Shown one piece after another: positions 1 to 7,832 of a stretch of 37,062 nucleotides of DNA (positions are counted from its first letter, which is position 1; the number at the start of each line of letters is the position of its first letter). Source of the DNA: Sphingomonadales bacterium. Lineage in GTDB: Bacteria; Pseudomonadota; Alphaproteobacteria; Sphingomonadales; Sphingomonadaceae. Location of the stretch: assembly GCA_027486895.1 (NCBI GenBank), contig JAIXOE010000058.1:1-37062 (forward strand), written 5' to 3'. The notes beneath the pieces were generated by a model. That model did no database searches. It was not told the DNA's origin and was given only the letters and a program-made list of their open reading frames with translations. The position numbers and the translations under genes are program-made.

Positions 1-254
1 ACAACGGTTTCGCGCTGGTTGGTGATGCCAATGCCCGCAATACGGTCAGCGCCGCCTGCCTTTGCAATCATCGATTGCGTGCATTCCAACGTCAGCTTCC
101 AGATTTCCTCGGCATCATGCTCCACAAGGCCGGGCGCGGGGTAATTCTGAGTCAACGGGCGTTGGCAGCTATCCACGGCAGTGCCGGCAGCAGTAAACAG
201 AACGGCGCGGGTCGAGGTCGTGCCTTCGTCGATAACAATGATATATTCGCTCAT
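1..254 (-). CDS. glpK: Glycerol kinase, N-terminal part (runs off the window)
   Basis: Only the first 84 codons are inside the window; the gene continues past position 1. The visible protein begins MSEYIIVIDEGTTSTRAVLF, the phosphate-binding start of FGGY carbohydrate kinases. It also contains PGLVEHDAEEIW and GIGITNQRETVV, which are typical of glycerol kinase rather than xylulo-, glucono- or fuculokinase. Glycerol kinase makes glycerol 3-phosphate from glycerol and ATP in the cytoplasm. The ATG at 254 overlaps the stop codon of the upstream symporter by 4 bp (ATGA), so the two are very likely one translationally coupled operon. The substrate call rests on the N-terminal motifs alone, since the catalytic and C-terminal regions are not visible. 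Pairing with a sugar symporter and a nearby alpha-galactosidase suggests that the glycerol comes from a galactosyl-glycerol (inference). Confidence 0.85.
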   Translation of the reverse strand, partial: MSEYIIVIDEGTTSTRAVLFTAAGTAVDSCQRPLTQNYPAPGLVEHDAEEIWKLTLECTQSMIAKAGGADRIAGIGITNQRETV

Positions 255-1777
255 GCCTCAAGCGCCGAAAGCCGGCGTCCCTCCTTGCTCCAGATAAATA
301 CGGCCCGATTGCCAAAGATGATGCGGTTTACCGTCAAGGCGGTCAACACACAGGTTACCAGTACAATCGCCATCACGTCGATATAATGCAGCCACCCGAT
401 ACCCATATGTTGGTAAAATGTTTCGCCGGGGTAAAGCGTGTCGGGCACATACAAAATGAAATTGTGGAAGGCATAAAGCGCAACGCCCCAAACCAATCCG
501 GCGATAGCGGCCCTTGCATCCATATTCCGGAAAAGCAGCCCCGTAATGAATGCCGACAGGATTGGCATCGACGACAGACCGTTTAGCTGCTGCAAGAGGT
601 TAATAATGCTCTTTGCATTTTCATAGACCGGAACCAGCAGGACCGAGGTAATGGTCAGGACAATCGACACAATCGCCGCAAGCCGCCAGTGATTGGCAAC
701 AGGGCGGATAAATTTGTCGTGGAAATCGACCGAGTATAACGCGACCGAACTGTTCAATATGGCGCTGGTATGCGCGATAACTGCAGCCATCATCATGGCT
801 GCAAACGCGCCTGACATCCAACCGGGCAATACATGCGCGACAAGCTTTCCATATGCCGCGTCACCCAAGCTACCGAACAGCTTATAGGCGACAACGCCAG
901 GAATGACGACGATCGCAGGGATAATGAGGATGCGGACTATGGCGGCGGCCAGCACACCCTTTTGCGCCTCTTTGACGGTCGGCGCCGTCATCGCTTTTTG
1001 CGTGATATTCTGGTTCGTCGACCAATAGAATATCTGGATGAAAATCATGCCCGTGAACAATGTGTGGAACGGGATGGGGGAATCGATGCTGCCAATCATT
1101 GATGTGCGTTCGGCAGGCACAGTGGACAGGTCAAACCCGACCGCGGCGAGTGCCAGTATGACCACCAAAAACGCAATCGCGAGCACGCCTATGCCTGAAT
1201 AAGTGTCCATGACCGCGACTGCGCGTAAGCCACCGGTGATGGTGTAGATGGCCGCGATAATCGCCATGGGTGCGGCAAACCAGATGAGCGACCAGTCGAC
1301 ACCGAACATCGATTTCAAAAACAGACTGCCCGAATATAGCGCAGCGGGAAGATAGATCAGGATGTTGCCCAACAGAAACAGCGCCGAAATCACGGTGCGT
1401 ATGCTGCCGCCCTTGTACCGGCGCTCCAGCAATTCTGTCACGGTGGTGCAATTGTTGCGATAATAAATCGGCACAAAAACATAGGCCAAGATCAACAGGC
1501 CAACGAAACCCGAAATCTCCCACCACGCAAGCAGCAGCATCTGGTTGCCGTTCATGCCGACCAGTTGTTCGGTCGACAGGTTCGTCAGCGTAATCGAGCC
1601 CGCGACGAACAGCCAGGTTAGCCCGCCGCCTGCAAGGAACACCTCTTTGGTGGAACCTGCGTCCTGCGTGCGCTGCGCACCCTTGCCGTGCACTTTCCAA
1701 TAGGTGAGCAGAGCAATCAGTACAGTGAGCGAAACAAATATGCCAATTTGCGCTGCGCTGTTGGTTGTCTCGAACAT
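251..1777 (-). CDS. Sodium/solute symporter, SSS family, YidK-like
   Basis: A 508-residue inner-membrane protein with about 13-14 hydrophobic segments, the normal size for the solute:sodium symporter (SSS/SglT) family. The stretch TNLSTEQLVGMNG near residue 70 and GGLRAVAVMD near residue 190 resemble E. coli YidK and bacterial sugar/sodium symporters. It should import a neutral solute, probably a sugar or glycoside, driven by the sodium gradient. I chose ATG 1777 because it is preceded by a GGGGGGA ribosome site; the reading frame extends 27 bp further upstream without a better start. The gene ends in a 4-bp overlap with glpK and is divergent from a GH36 alpha-galactosidase, so an alpha-galactoside or galactosyl-glycerol is the best substrate guess (inference). 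The family is secure; the substrate is not. Confidence 0.85.
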   Translation of the reverse strand: MFETTNSAAQIGIFVSLTVLIALLTYWKVHGKGAQRTQDAGSTKEVFLAGGGLTWLFVAGSITLTNLSTEQLVGMNGNQMLLLAWWEISGFVGLLILAYVFVPIYYRNNCTTVTELLERRYKGGSIRTVISALFLLGNILIYLPAALYSGSLFLKSMFGVDWSLIWFAAPMAIIAAIYTITGGLRAVAVMDTYSGIGVLAIAFLVVILALAAVGFDLSTVPAERTSMIGSIDSPIPFHTLFTGMIFIQIFYWSTNQNITQKAMTAPTVKEAQKGVLAAAIVRILIIPAIVVIPGVVAYKLFGSLGDAAYGKLVAHVLPGWMSGAFAAMMMAAVIAHTSAILNSSVALYSVDFHDKFIRPVANHWRLAAIVSIVLTITSVLLVPVYENAKSIINLLQQLNGLSSMPILSAFITGLLFRNMDARAAIAGLVWGVALYAFHNFILYVPDTLYPGETFYQHMGIGWLHYIDVMAIVLVTCVLTALTVNRIIFGNRAVFIWSKEGRRLSALEA

Positions 1778-1800
1778 CCATCCCCCCGATGATTTTCGTT

Positions 1801-1818
1801 GCAAAGCTGTGCCTTTGC
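1801..1818. promoter_or_regulatory. Inverted repeat, possible operator
   Basis: GCAAAG-N6-CTTTGC is a perfect 6-bp dyad in the divergent region between the symporter (start 1777) and the alpha-galactosidase (start 1911). Its size and position suit a regulator of a sugar-induced locus. No regulator gene is visible in the window, and a dyad this short can arise by chance. Confidence 0.25.
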
Positions 1819-1822
1819 TTTT

Positions 1823-1852
1823 TTGATAATATGCGGGTTAAACGGCTATATA
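1823..1852 (+). promoter_or_regulatory. Possible sigma70 promoter for the alpha-galactosidase
   Basis: TTGATA (1823-1828) and TATATA (1847-1852) are separated by 18 bp, a reasonable -35/-10 pair reading toward the GH36 gene and leaving a leader of about 50 bp. This comes from pattern only, in a locally AT-rich intergenic stretch. Confidence 0.4.
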
Positions 1853-1910
1853 GAAAACACAAAGCAACAAATGGGTCGCAACGCCCAACTGAATTTTGGG
1901 GGAGCGTTCG

Positions 1911-4043
1911 TTGGACCATTTGCGATTTGATGCTCCGGACGCGACATTGATATTGGCCTGCGGCCAGGGTGCGCCGCCGTCGGTGATCTATTGGGGTGCC
2001 GCTCTGCCGCCAAATGTTGAAGCGGCGCAGTTGGAAAGCCTGTTTTTTCGGCAAGGCATGCATGGCGTTGCGGATGTTGCACTGTCCCTATCCTTGGCGA
2101 TGGAGCCCGGCTTAGGCCATCCAATGATGCAAGGGTTTGCTGCACATCGGGAGGGCAAGGACTGGTGTAGCCTTTTCGAAGTCGGCAAAGTTGAAACGCG
2201 ACCGCATGGCGCGAAAATCATATGCCGTGATGAACGCACGCGGCTTGGGCTCGAATATGAAATCGATGTCGACCCTGCCACGGGTGTTTTACGTATCCGC
2301 ACGCATTTGACCAATTATGGCGCGACTGCGCTCGATGTGACTGAAGTGATGACGGCCTACCTGCCTGTGCCTGAACGCATGACCGAGATTATCGGATTTA
2401 CGGGTCGCTGGACTCAGGAGTTCACCCAAGATCGGGTAAAGCGAAGCGCAGGAACATATCTGCGGGAAAACCGCAGCGGACGGACCTCGCATTTTAGCTA
2501 CCCCGCAATGCTGTTGGCGACGTCCAGCGCGAACGAAAGTGCGGGCGAGGCTTATGGCTTCCATCTGGCATGGAGCGGCAACCATCGCCTGCGTGTGGAC
2601 TCGCTCACCGACGGACGCGTGTTGACCAGCCTCGGTGCGCTTTTGCTCCCCGGCGAGGTTCGGCTGGCACCGGGGGCAAGTTACGCGAGCCCTGAGATTG
2701 TTGCCGCATATAGCGCCGATGGTTTCAGCGCGCTGAGCCGCAAATTCCATGAACATGTAAGGACAAAATTGCTTCGCCCCGAAATGCGTGCCAGGCCGCG
2801 GCCCGTAAATTACAATACCTGGGAAGCGGTGTATTTCGGCCATGATGTCGATAGACTGAAAGAGTTGGCAACCCGCGCTGCCGAAATCGGTGTTGAGCGC
2901 TTTGTTCTGGATGACGGATGGTTCGGGGGCAGGCGGCATGACCGTGCCGGGCTGGGCGATTGGGTTGTGTCGAACGATGTTTACCCCGATGGCATAAAAC
3001 CACTGGTTGATCATGTGACGGCGTTGGGCATGGAATTCGGACTTTGGTTTGAACCTGAAATGGTCAACCCCGACAGCGAACTGTTTCGCGCACATCCGGA
3101 CTGGGTGCTTGGCGTGGAAGGCGTAGACCAAGTGCCGTTCCGGTCGCAACTTGCGCTGGACATTAGCCGGCCAGAGGTTGCGGACTATTTGTTCCACGCA
3201 ATCGATGCGGTGCTGCGCGACCACGATATCAGCTACATCAAATGGGACATGAACCGCGATTTGAGCCATCCGGGCGGTTCATTGGGCACCGCGAAGGCGT
3301 TCGCACAGGTAACCGCGCTTTACGCGCTGCTTGATCGCGTTCGCACCGCGCATCCCGGTGTCGAAATCGAGAGCTGCTCATCGGGCGGTGCGCGCGCCGA
3401 CATGGGTGTGCTGGCGCATAGTGATCGCGTCTGGACCTCCGACAGCAATGATGCGCTTGACCGGCAATATATCCAAAGGGGCGCGAGCTTCTTCCTGCCG
3501 CCCGAAGTGATGGGCTGTCATGTGGGACCAGCCCGATGTCATGTGAGTGGACGCCGGCTGTCGATGGACATGCGCGCCGCGACCGCATTTCCGGGGCATA
3601 TGGGGCTTGAGCTGAACTTGCTGACGGAACGGCAGGCAGATCTTGAAACGCTGAAATCTGCCATAGCCCTCCACAAGCGCCACCGCGCGTTGCTCCATGA
3701 TGGCGACTTGGTCAGGATCGATACGTCGCCGCAGATTGTTGCAAATGGCGTCGTCGCGCGTGACTGTTCCGAGGCGCTATATGCCGTCGCCTATGTCTTG
3801 AGCGACCCGCAGGTTTTGCCAGAACGCTTGCGGTTTGCCGGTTTGGACCCAGCAAGAAATTATCTGGTCACGCTGATCTGGCCGACAAGCTGGCAAGCCA
3901 TTAAGGGCCCGTCGGCAATCGAGATGCTGGGGCTGCATGATGATGGCGCGACGCTAAGCGGTGCCGCGCTGATGCACGGCGGGCTGCAACTACCCCATGC
4001 ACATCCCGAAACCTGCTTGCTGTTTTACGCCGTAGCTGTCTGA
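1911..4043 (+). CDS. Alpha-galactosidase, glycoside hydrolase family 36
   Basis: A 710-residue protein, full length for GH36 (about 700-740), which removes terminal alpha-galactosyl residues with retention of configuration. The N-terminal beta-sandwich (about 1-290) leads into the catalytic barrel, which carries WFEPEMVNPDSELF, the nucleophile motif IKWDMNR (Asp446), SCSSGGARADMGVL, and the acid/base region WTSDSNDALDR (Asp511). No signal peptide is seen, so it should act in the cytoplasm on an imported substrate. I chose TTG 1911 because GGGGGAG lies 6-8 bp upstream; an in-frame TTG at 1896 would overlap that ribosome site. It is divergent from the symporter-glpK pair and its 3' end overlaps the convergent UdgX gene by 19 bp. 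Enzyme family is near certain; raffinose-type sugar versus galactosyl-glycerol substrate is open. Confidence 0.93.
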   Translation: MDHLRFDAPDATLILACGQGAPPSVIYWGAALPPNVEAAQLESLFFRQGMHGVADVALSLSLAMEPGLGHPMMQGFAAHREGKDWCSLFEVGKVETRPHGAKIICRDERTRLGLEYEIDVDPATGVLRIRTHLTNYGATALDVTEVMTAYLPVPERMTEIIGFTGRWTQEFTQDRVKRSAGTYLRENRSGRTSHFSYPAMLLATSSANESAGEAYGFHLAWSGNHRLRVDSLTDGRVLTSLGALLLPGEVRLAPGASYASPEIVAAYSADGFSALSRKFHEHVRTKLLRPEMRARPRPVNYNTWEAVYFGHDVDRLKELATRAAEIGVERFVLDDGWFGGRRHDRAGLGDWVVSNDVYPDGIKPLVDHVTALGMEFGLWFEPEMVNPDSELFRAHPDWVLGVEGVDQVPFRSQLALDISRPEVADYLFHAIDAVLRDHDISYIKWDMNRDLSHPGGSLGTAKAFAQVTALYALLDRVRTAHPGVEIESCSSGGARADMGVLAHSDRVWTSDSNDALDRQYIQRGASFFLPPEVMGCHVGPARCHVSGRRLSMDMRAATAFPGHMGLELNLLTERQADLETLKSAIALHKRHRALLHDGDLVRIDTSPQIVANGVVARDCSEALYAVAYVLSDPQVLPERLRFAGLDPARNYLVTLIWPTSWQAIKGPSAIEMLGLHDDGATLSGAALMHGGLQLPHAHPETCLLFYAVAV

Positions 4044-5413
4044 ATCGTGCCGATACGGTCAAGGGCTTGTGATAGGTCCGCTACGAAGTTCTGCCTTTCG
4101 CGTGCCGCCGCTTCTGCATCGGGAAGGCGCAACAAATAGCTTGGGTGGATGGTCACCAGCACCGGAACGCCTTCAATGCTCTCCAAAATGTGGCCTCGGT
4201 TGGGGGTTACGGCGACATTGTGGCCTGTGAGACTGCGCGCTGCCGTTGCACCCAGCGCCACAATTAAGTCCGGCTGCACCATTTCTATTTCGCGCTTCAG
4301 CCACCAGCGGCAGTGGTTGATCTCTCCGACATTAGGACGATCATGAATGCGGCGTTTGCCCTCTTGCTTGAATTTGAAATGTTTCACCGCGTTGGTGACA
4401 TAGACCTGCGCACGATCAATTCCGGCTTCGCGTAGCGCGGCGTTGAATATCTGCCCTGCAGGCCCCACAAAAGGCTGCCCCTGCATATCCTCCTGATCAC
4501 CCGGCTGTTCGCCGACAAACATCAGGCGCGCGCGCTCAGGCCCTTCGCCAAAGACGATCTGGGTGGCCGGACCAAATAACGGGCAGCGACGACAGCGCGC
4601 CGCCTCGGCATGCAGCGAATTTAATGTGTCGGCAACGGGTGCAGCGGTTTCTTTTTCGATCATCGCCAACTCGCGATTTCGCGCGGATTGAATGAGTTCG
4701 GACACCAAAGCTGTCTCGGGCATATTGTGCCAATATTTCTTGGGCATTTCTTTCAGCATCGCCTTCACCTTCAGGCGGGCAGGATTGAAAATCGACCCGT
4801 AATAAGTTTTCCACTGCTCCTCGATGGCATCTTCGGTGGGTGCATCTTCCTTTTGCGCTGCGGGGCCCTCTAACAATCTGTCCTTGTCCCAATGAATGGA
4901 AAGTTTCGGCGTCAAAATCGACCAGCGCATGCCTGCGAAACGCCGGACAAAGAAGGACGCGTTCGTGCGGACAATGTGGTGCTCGGGTTCGAACCATGCG
5001 ACGAAATGCTCGTCACCATCTTGCTCAATTCGGCGAAAGCGCACGAAGGCGCGCATCTTGTGAATGTCACGCCGCACCGTTTTGGCCATGACATCAAGCT
5101 TGCGCAGCAAGGGATCTGCACGGTCGCCCATGTGGCGCTTACGCGCCTTCAAATCGATCAGCAGCTGATACAGCAAGCCAAAGCGTTCCGGGTCGGAATG
5201 GCAAATGACTGACCGGGACAGTTCGGCAAATCCCTTTGGCACGCCGATGGGCGCAGCCTCAATATTGCTTTCGGGGTTTGCAAACAGGTCTGTGCGTTGT
5301 TCGCCGACTTGCCACACAATGTCCGCTGGACGCGCGCCAAGCCGCAACAGGCCGCGGCATTGTTCCCGCCAGCCGTCAAAATCATCTTCATGTCCAAGCC
5401 GGGCGGTAATCAC
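4025..5413 (-). CDS. udgX: UdgX family uracil-DNA-binding protein fused to DUF4130
   Basis: 462 residues in two parts. Residues about 1-255 match DUF4130, a domain linked to radical SAM and uracil-glycosylase genes. Residues about 265-462 form a uracil-DNA glycosylase of the UdgX type. The UDG part has a Cys274-x2-Cys277 pair plus Cys368 for the Fe-S cluster, the GEQPGDQED motif (301-309), the UdgX-specific loop KRRIH (353-357) and a C-terminal HPSYLLR. In mycobacterial UdgX the histidine of KRRIH forms a covalent bond with the deoxyribose at the uracil site, so the protein stays attached to the DNA; His357 is the equivalent here. The GTG start overlaps the stop of the radical SAM gene by 4 bp (GTGA), implying coupled translation. 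Damage-induced expression is likely from the LexA box at 6654-6668. Confidence 0.92.
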   Translation of the reverse strand: MITARLGHEDDFDGWREQCRGLLRLGARPADIVWQVGEQRTDLFANPESNIEAAPIGVPKGFAELSRSVICHSDPERFGLLYQLLIDLKARKRHMGDRADPLLRKLDVMAKTVRRDIHKMRAFVRFRRIEQDGDEHFVAWFEPEHHIVRTNASFFVRRFAGMRWSILTPKLSIHWDKDRLLEGPAAQKEDAPTEDAIEEQWKTYYGSIFNPARLKVKAMLKEMPKKYWHNMPETALVSELIQSARNRELAMIEKETAAPVADTLNSLHAEAARCRRCPLFGPATQIVFGEGPERARLMFVGEQPGDQEDMQGQPFVGPAGQIFNAALREAGIDRAQVYVTNAVKHFKFKQEGKRRIHDRPNVGEINHCRWWLKREIEMVQPDLIVALGATAARSLTGHNVAVTPNRGHILESIEGVPVLVTIHPSYLLRLPDAEAAARERQNFVADLSQALDRIGTIQTATA

Positions 5414-6651
5414 GCAAACAACTCAAGCTGATGCACCTTGGGCGCAACCGATGCGCGCAGATGCTCCATGTCGGTCAATGCGCCCGGGCTCCAGCCTTCA
5501 GCAGTAATGAATGGCCGGATTTTCGCGATGGACACGGTAAGCCTGCCGACATCCTCAAGCCGCAACCTCCGCCAGCGCCGTGCCTTAACAATCGCGTCGA
5601 CGGCCTTCGTCCCAAGCCCGGGAACCCGCCACAGCATCGCCTTTGGCGCGCTGTTCACATCCAACGGAAAGTGCGCACGATGCTTCAGCGCCCAAGCTAG
5701 TTTGGGATCAATGTCGAGCGGCAGCATGCCATCGGCATCAGCTGCATCGACAACCTCTTGCGGGGCAAAGCCATAAAAACGCAGCAACCAATCTGATTGA
5801 TAGAGCCGGTGCTCGCGCATCAGTGGCGGGCGTTGCACTGGCAAAACGGCACTCGCGTCGGGAATAGGGCTGAACGCCGAATAATAGACACGGCGCAAGC
5901 CAAAGCGATCATAAAGGCCGTTGGCGCGTCGGACGATATCGCTGTCTGTCGCGCTGTCCGCTCCAACGATCATCTGCGTGGATTGACCCGCAGGCGCGAA
6001 GTTTGGCGCGCTTCGGTATTTCTTTTTCGCATCGCGTCCGTCGAGAATGGATTCCTTGAGACCACCCATGGCACCTTCAATCCGCTCTTCCGACTTTTCG
6101 GGCGCAAGTTTTTGCAGGCCCGCACGCGTCGGCAATTCGACGTTGATCGATAGCCGGTCGGCATGACGCCCTGCGGCCTCAAGCAGCTCTGGATCAGCGT
6201 CGGGAATGGTTTTGAGATGGATGTAGCCGCGGAAATCATGGTCTTCGCGCAAACTGCGTGCGACCTCGACGATTTGCTCCATCGTGTAGTTCGAGCTTTT
6301 GATGATGCCCGACGAGAGAAACAGACCCTCGATATAATTCCGCTTATAAAAATTGAGCGTGAGGTCGACCACTTCTTTCGGCGTAAACCGCGCGCGGCGG
6401 ACATTAGAGCTCTTGCGATTGATGCAATAATGGCAGTCGAAAATGCAGCTGTTGGTCAGCAAGATTTTTAACAGCGAAATGCAGCGACCATCGGGCGCAT
6501 AGGCATGACAAATTCCCATACCTTCAGTCGATCCGATACCGCCTGATTTGCTGCTGGACCGTTTCGACGTACCTGAAGACGCGCAGGAAGCGTCATATTT
6601 TGCGGCGTCGGCAAGAATCGCGAGCTTTTCTGAAATTTGAAGTTGAGACAT
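5410..6651 (-). CDS. Putative DNA modification/repair radical SAM protein (UDG-linked type)
   Basis: 413 residues. The radical SAM cluster motif is Cys69-x3-Cys73-x2-Cys76 (NSCIFDCHYC), preceded by the family signature ASCASSG and GIGSTEGMGICHAYAPDGRC. The C-terminal third contains a helix-hairpin-helix (VPGLGTKAVDAIVKARRW), which usually binds DNA non-specifically. This family is known only as the radical SAM protein that travels with UDG-type and DUF4130 proteins; its reaction is unknown. I chose ATG 6651 because homologous sequence begins within a few residues of it; the open frame continues upstream through the control region to about 6912. The start codon lies only 2 bp from the LexA box. 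It is coupled to udgX by a 4-bp overlap, so both proteins probably act on the same lesion or DNA structure (inference). Confidence 0.92.
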   Translation of the reverse strand: MSQLQISEKLAILADAAKYDASCASSGTSKRSSSKSGGIGSTEGMGICHAYAPDGRCISLLKILLTNSCIFDCHYCINRKSSNVRRARFTPKEVVDLTLNFYKRNYIEGLFLSSGIIKSSNYTMEQIVEVARSLREDHDFRGYIHLKTIPDADPELLEAAGRHADRLSINVELPTRAGLQKLAPEKSEERIEGAMGGLKESILDGRDAKKKYRSAPNFAPAGQSTQMIVGADSATDSDIVRRANGLYDRFGLRRVYYSAFSPIPDASAVLPVQRPPLMREHRLYQSDWLLRFYGFAPQEVVDAADADGMLPLDIDPKLAWALKHRAHFPLDVNSAPKAMLWRVPGLGTKAVDAIVKARRWRRLRLEDVGRLTVSIAKIRPFITAEGWSPGALTDMEHLRASVAPKVHQLELFA

Positions 6652-6653
6652 AT

Positions 6654-6668
6654 GTTCTGTATATGTTC
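6654..6668. promoter_or_regulatory. LexA (SOS) box, GTTC-N7-GTTC
   Basis: GTTC (6654-6657), seven bases, GTTC (6665-6668): an exact match to the direct-repeat LexA operator of alphaproteobacteria such as Caulobacter. It sits 2 bp upstream of the radical SAM start and about 50 bp before the longest possible start of the exonuclease gene. It could therefore repress both arms of the repair island. Position, exact motif and repair-gene context agree; no binding data are available. Confidence 0.8.
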
Positions 6669-6719
6669 TTGAAGAAGCGGTGTCTATGCGCGATAGGAAA
6701 ATTGTTTTCAGTTTGAAAG

Positions 6720-7832
6720 TTGGTGGAGAGGTTAAGCCGGAGTTCCCGTGAACTTTCGCTGACACATGCGGTTTACATCGCATCTGCCACTTCCCATATT
6801 CAGACCAAGAAAAGGACATATGATATCTCCCGAACCGCCGCCCAACATTGGATAGAGCCGCATGCGCATGGCATCTATGTGAAGCCTGCAGACATGTGGA
6901 TTGATCCCTCACGTCCTGCCGAGCGCGCGCTTGTCACGCATGGCCACGCCGACCATGCACGCAGCGGTCATGGTGCGGTATGGGCTACACCCGAAACGCT
7001 GGCTATCATGGCACTGCGTTACGGAACCGAAATGGGTACGCCAGTGCCTTATGGTGAGGGGTTCGAACATGGCGGCGTGAAGATAAGCTTTCACCCTGCA
7101 GGCCATGTGCTTGGGTCAGCGCAGATATTGCTTGAACATGCGGGCGAGCGGGTTGTTGTGACGGGGGATTACAAGCGACGCTTTGACCCGACATGCACGC
7201 CGTTCGAACCAGTTGCCTGCGATGTTTTGATTACCGAAGCAACCTTTGGTCTTCCCGTATTCGCGCATCCGCCTATTGAGGGCGAGATCGCCAAATTGCT
7301 GTCTGCGCGCGAGGCCAATGTCGATGGTTGCATCGTTGTGGGTGCCTATGCGCTGGGTAAGGCGCAGCGCGTCATCGCTGAGCTGCGCAGGGCTGGCTAT
7401 GATGCGCCGATCTATATCCACGGCGCGATGCAGAAAATGTGTGAGTTGTACGTCGCGCACAATGTTCCGCTGGGCGAATTGATCATGGCAACTGGCCTTG
7501 CGAAAGCGGAGCTGAAAGGCGCGATTGTTATAGCGCCGCCCTCTGCGATGAACGACCGTTGGGCACGGCGGCTGCCTGACCCCATAACCGCAATGGCATC
7601 AGGATGGATGCGCGTGCGCCAACGCGCACGACAGCGTAATGTCGAACTTCCGCTTGTCATATCCGACCATGCCGACTGGACCGAATTGACCGACACGTTG
7701 CTTGAGCTACGTCCTTCAGAAACCTGGATTACCCATGGCCGCACCGATGCGCTGGGACGGTGGTGCGAACTGCACCAGTTAAAGGCGCGCGCGCTTGACC
7801 TGGTTGGCCGTGAAGATGAGGACGAAGGCTGA
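6720..7832 (+). CDS. Ligase-associated DNA damage response exonuclease (metallo-beta-lactamase fold)
   Basis: The reading frame gives 370 residues from TTG 6720; homology starts near QHWIEPHAHGIYVKPADMW (residue 42). The metal-binding HGHADH motif is at 74-79, followed by GSAQILLE, TGDYKRR and a late SDHADW, the layout of MBL/beta-CASP-type nucleases. The family is found beside the 'cisplatin damage response' ATP-dependent ligase and is thought to trim DNA ends before sealing. Its stop overlaps the ligase start by one base (TGATG). The start is unclear: no ATG or GTG lies in frame between 6723 and the conserved region. An ATC at 6825, 8 bp after AAGGA, would give a family-length N terminus, so the true start may be 6825. 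Function is secure; the first 35 residues may not be translated. Confidence 0.88.
   Translation: MVERLSRSSRELSLTHAVYIASATSHIQTKKRTYDISRTAAQHWIEPHAHGIYVKPADMWIDPSRPAERALVTHGHADHARSGHGAVWATPETLAIMALRYGTEMGTPVPYGEGFEHGGVKISFHPAGHVLGSAQILLEHAGERVVVTGDYKRRFDPTCTPFEPVACDVLITEATFGLPVFAHPPIEGEIAKLLSAREANVDGCIVVGAYALGKAQRVIAELRRAGYDAPIYIHGAMQKMCELYVAHNVPLGELIMATGLAKAELKGAIVIAPPSAMNDRWARRLPDPITAMASGWMRVRQRARQRNVELPLVISDHADWTELTDTLLELRPSETWITHGRTDALGRWCELHQLKARALDLVGREDEDEG
6812..6827 (+). promoter_or_regulatory. Ribosome site that may fix a non-ATG start for the exonuclease
   Basis: AAGGA at 6812-6816 is 8 bp before an in-frame ATC (6825-6827) and only 3 bp before an out-of-frame ATG (6820). That ATG opens just 11 codons and stops at TAG. 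Translation from ATC would begin 19 residues before the conserved IYVKPADMW. This may be a rare ATC start, a short leader peptide, or a sign of a 1-bp error or frameshift. Confidence 0.35.

Noticed and set aside
1131-2063. 310-codon leftward frame overlapping the symporter
   Set aside because: It is a Cys/Arg/His-rich shadow of the symporter and its control region in another frame, with no family resemblance.
2289-3269. 326-codon leftward frame inside the GH36 gene
   Set aside because: Antisense shadow of the alpha-galactosidase; no start signal or recognisable domain.
6820-6855. 11-codon ORF after AAGGA as a leader peptide gene
   Set aside because: The spacing to the ribosome site is only 3 bp and there is no repeated-codon or attenuator structure; kept only as an alternative in the start-codon finding.
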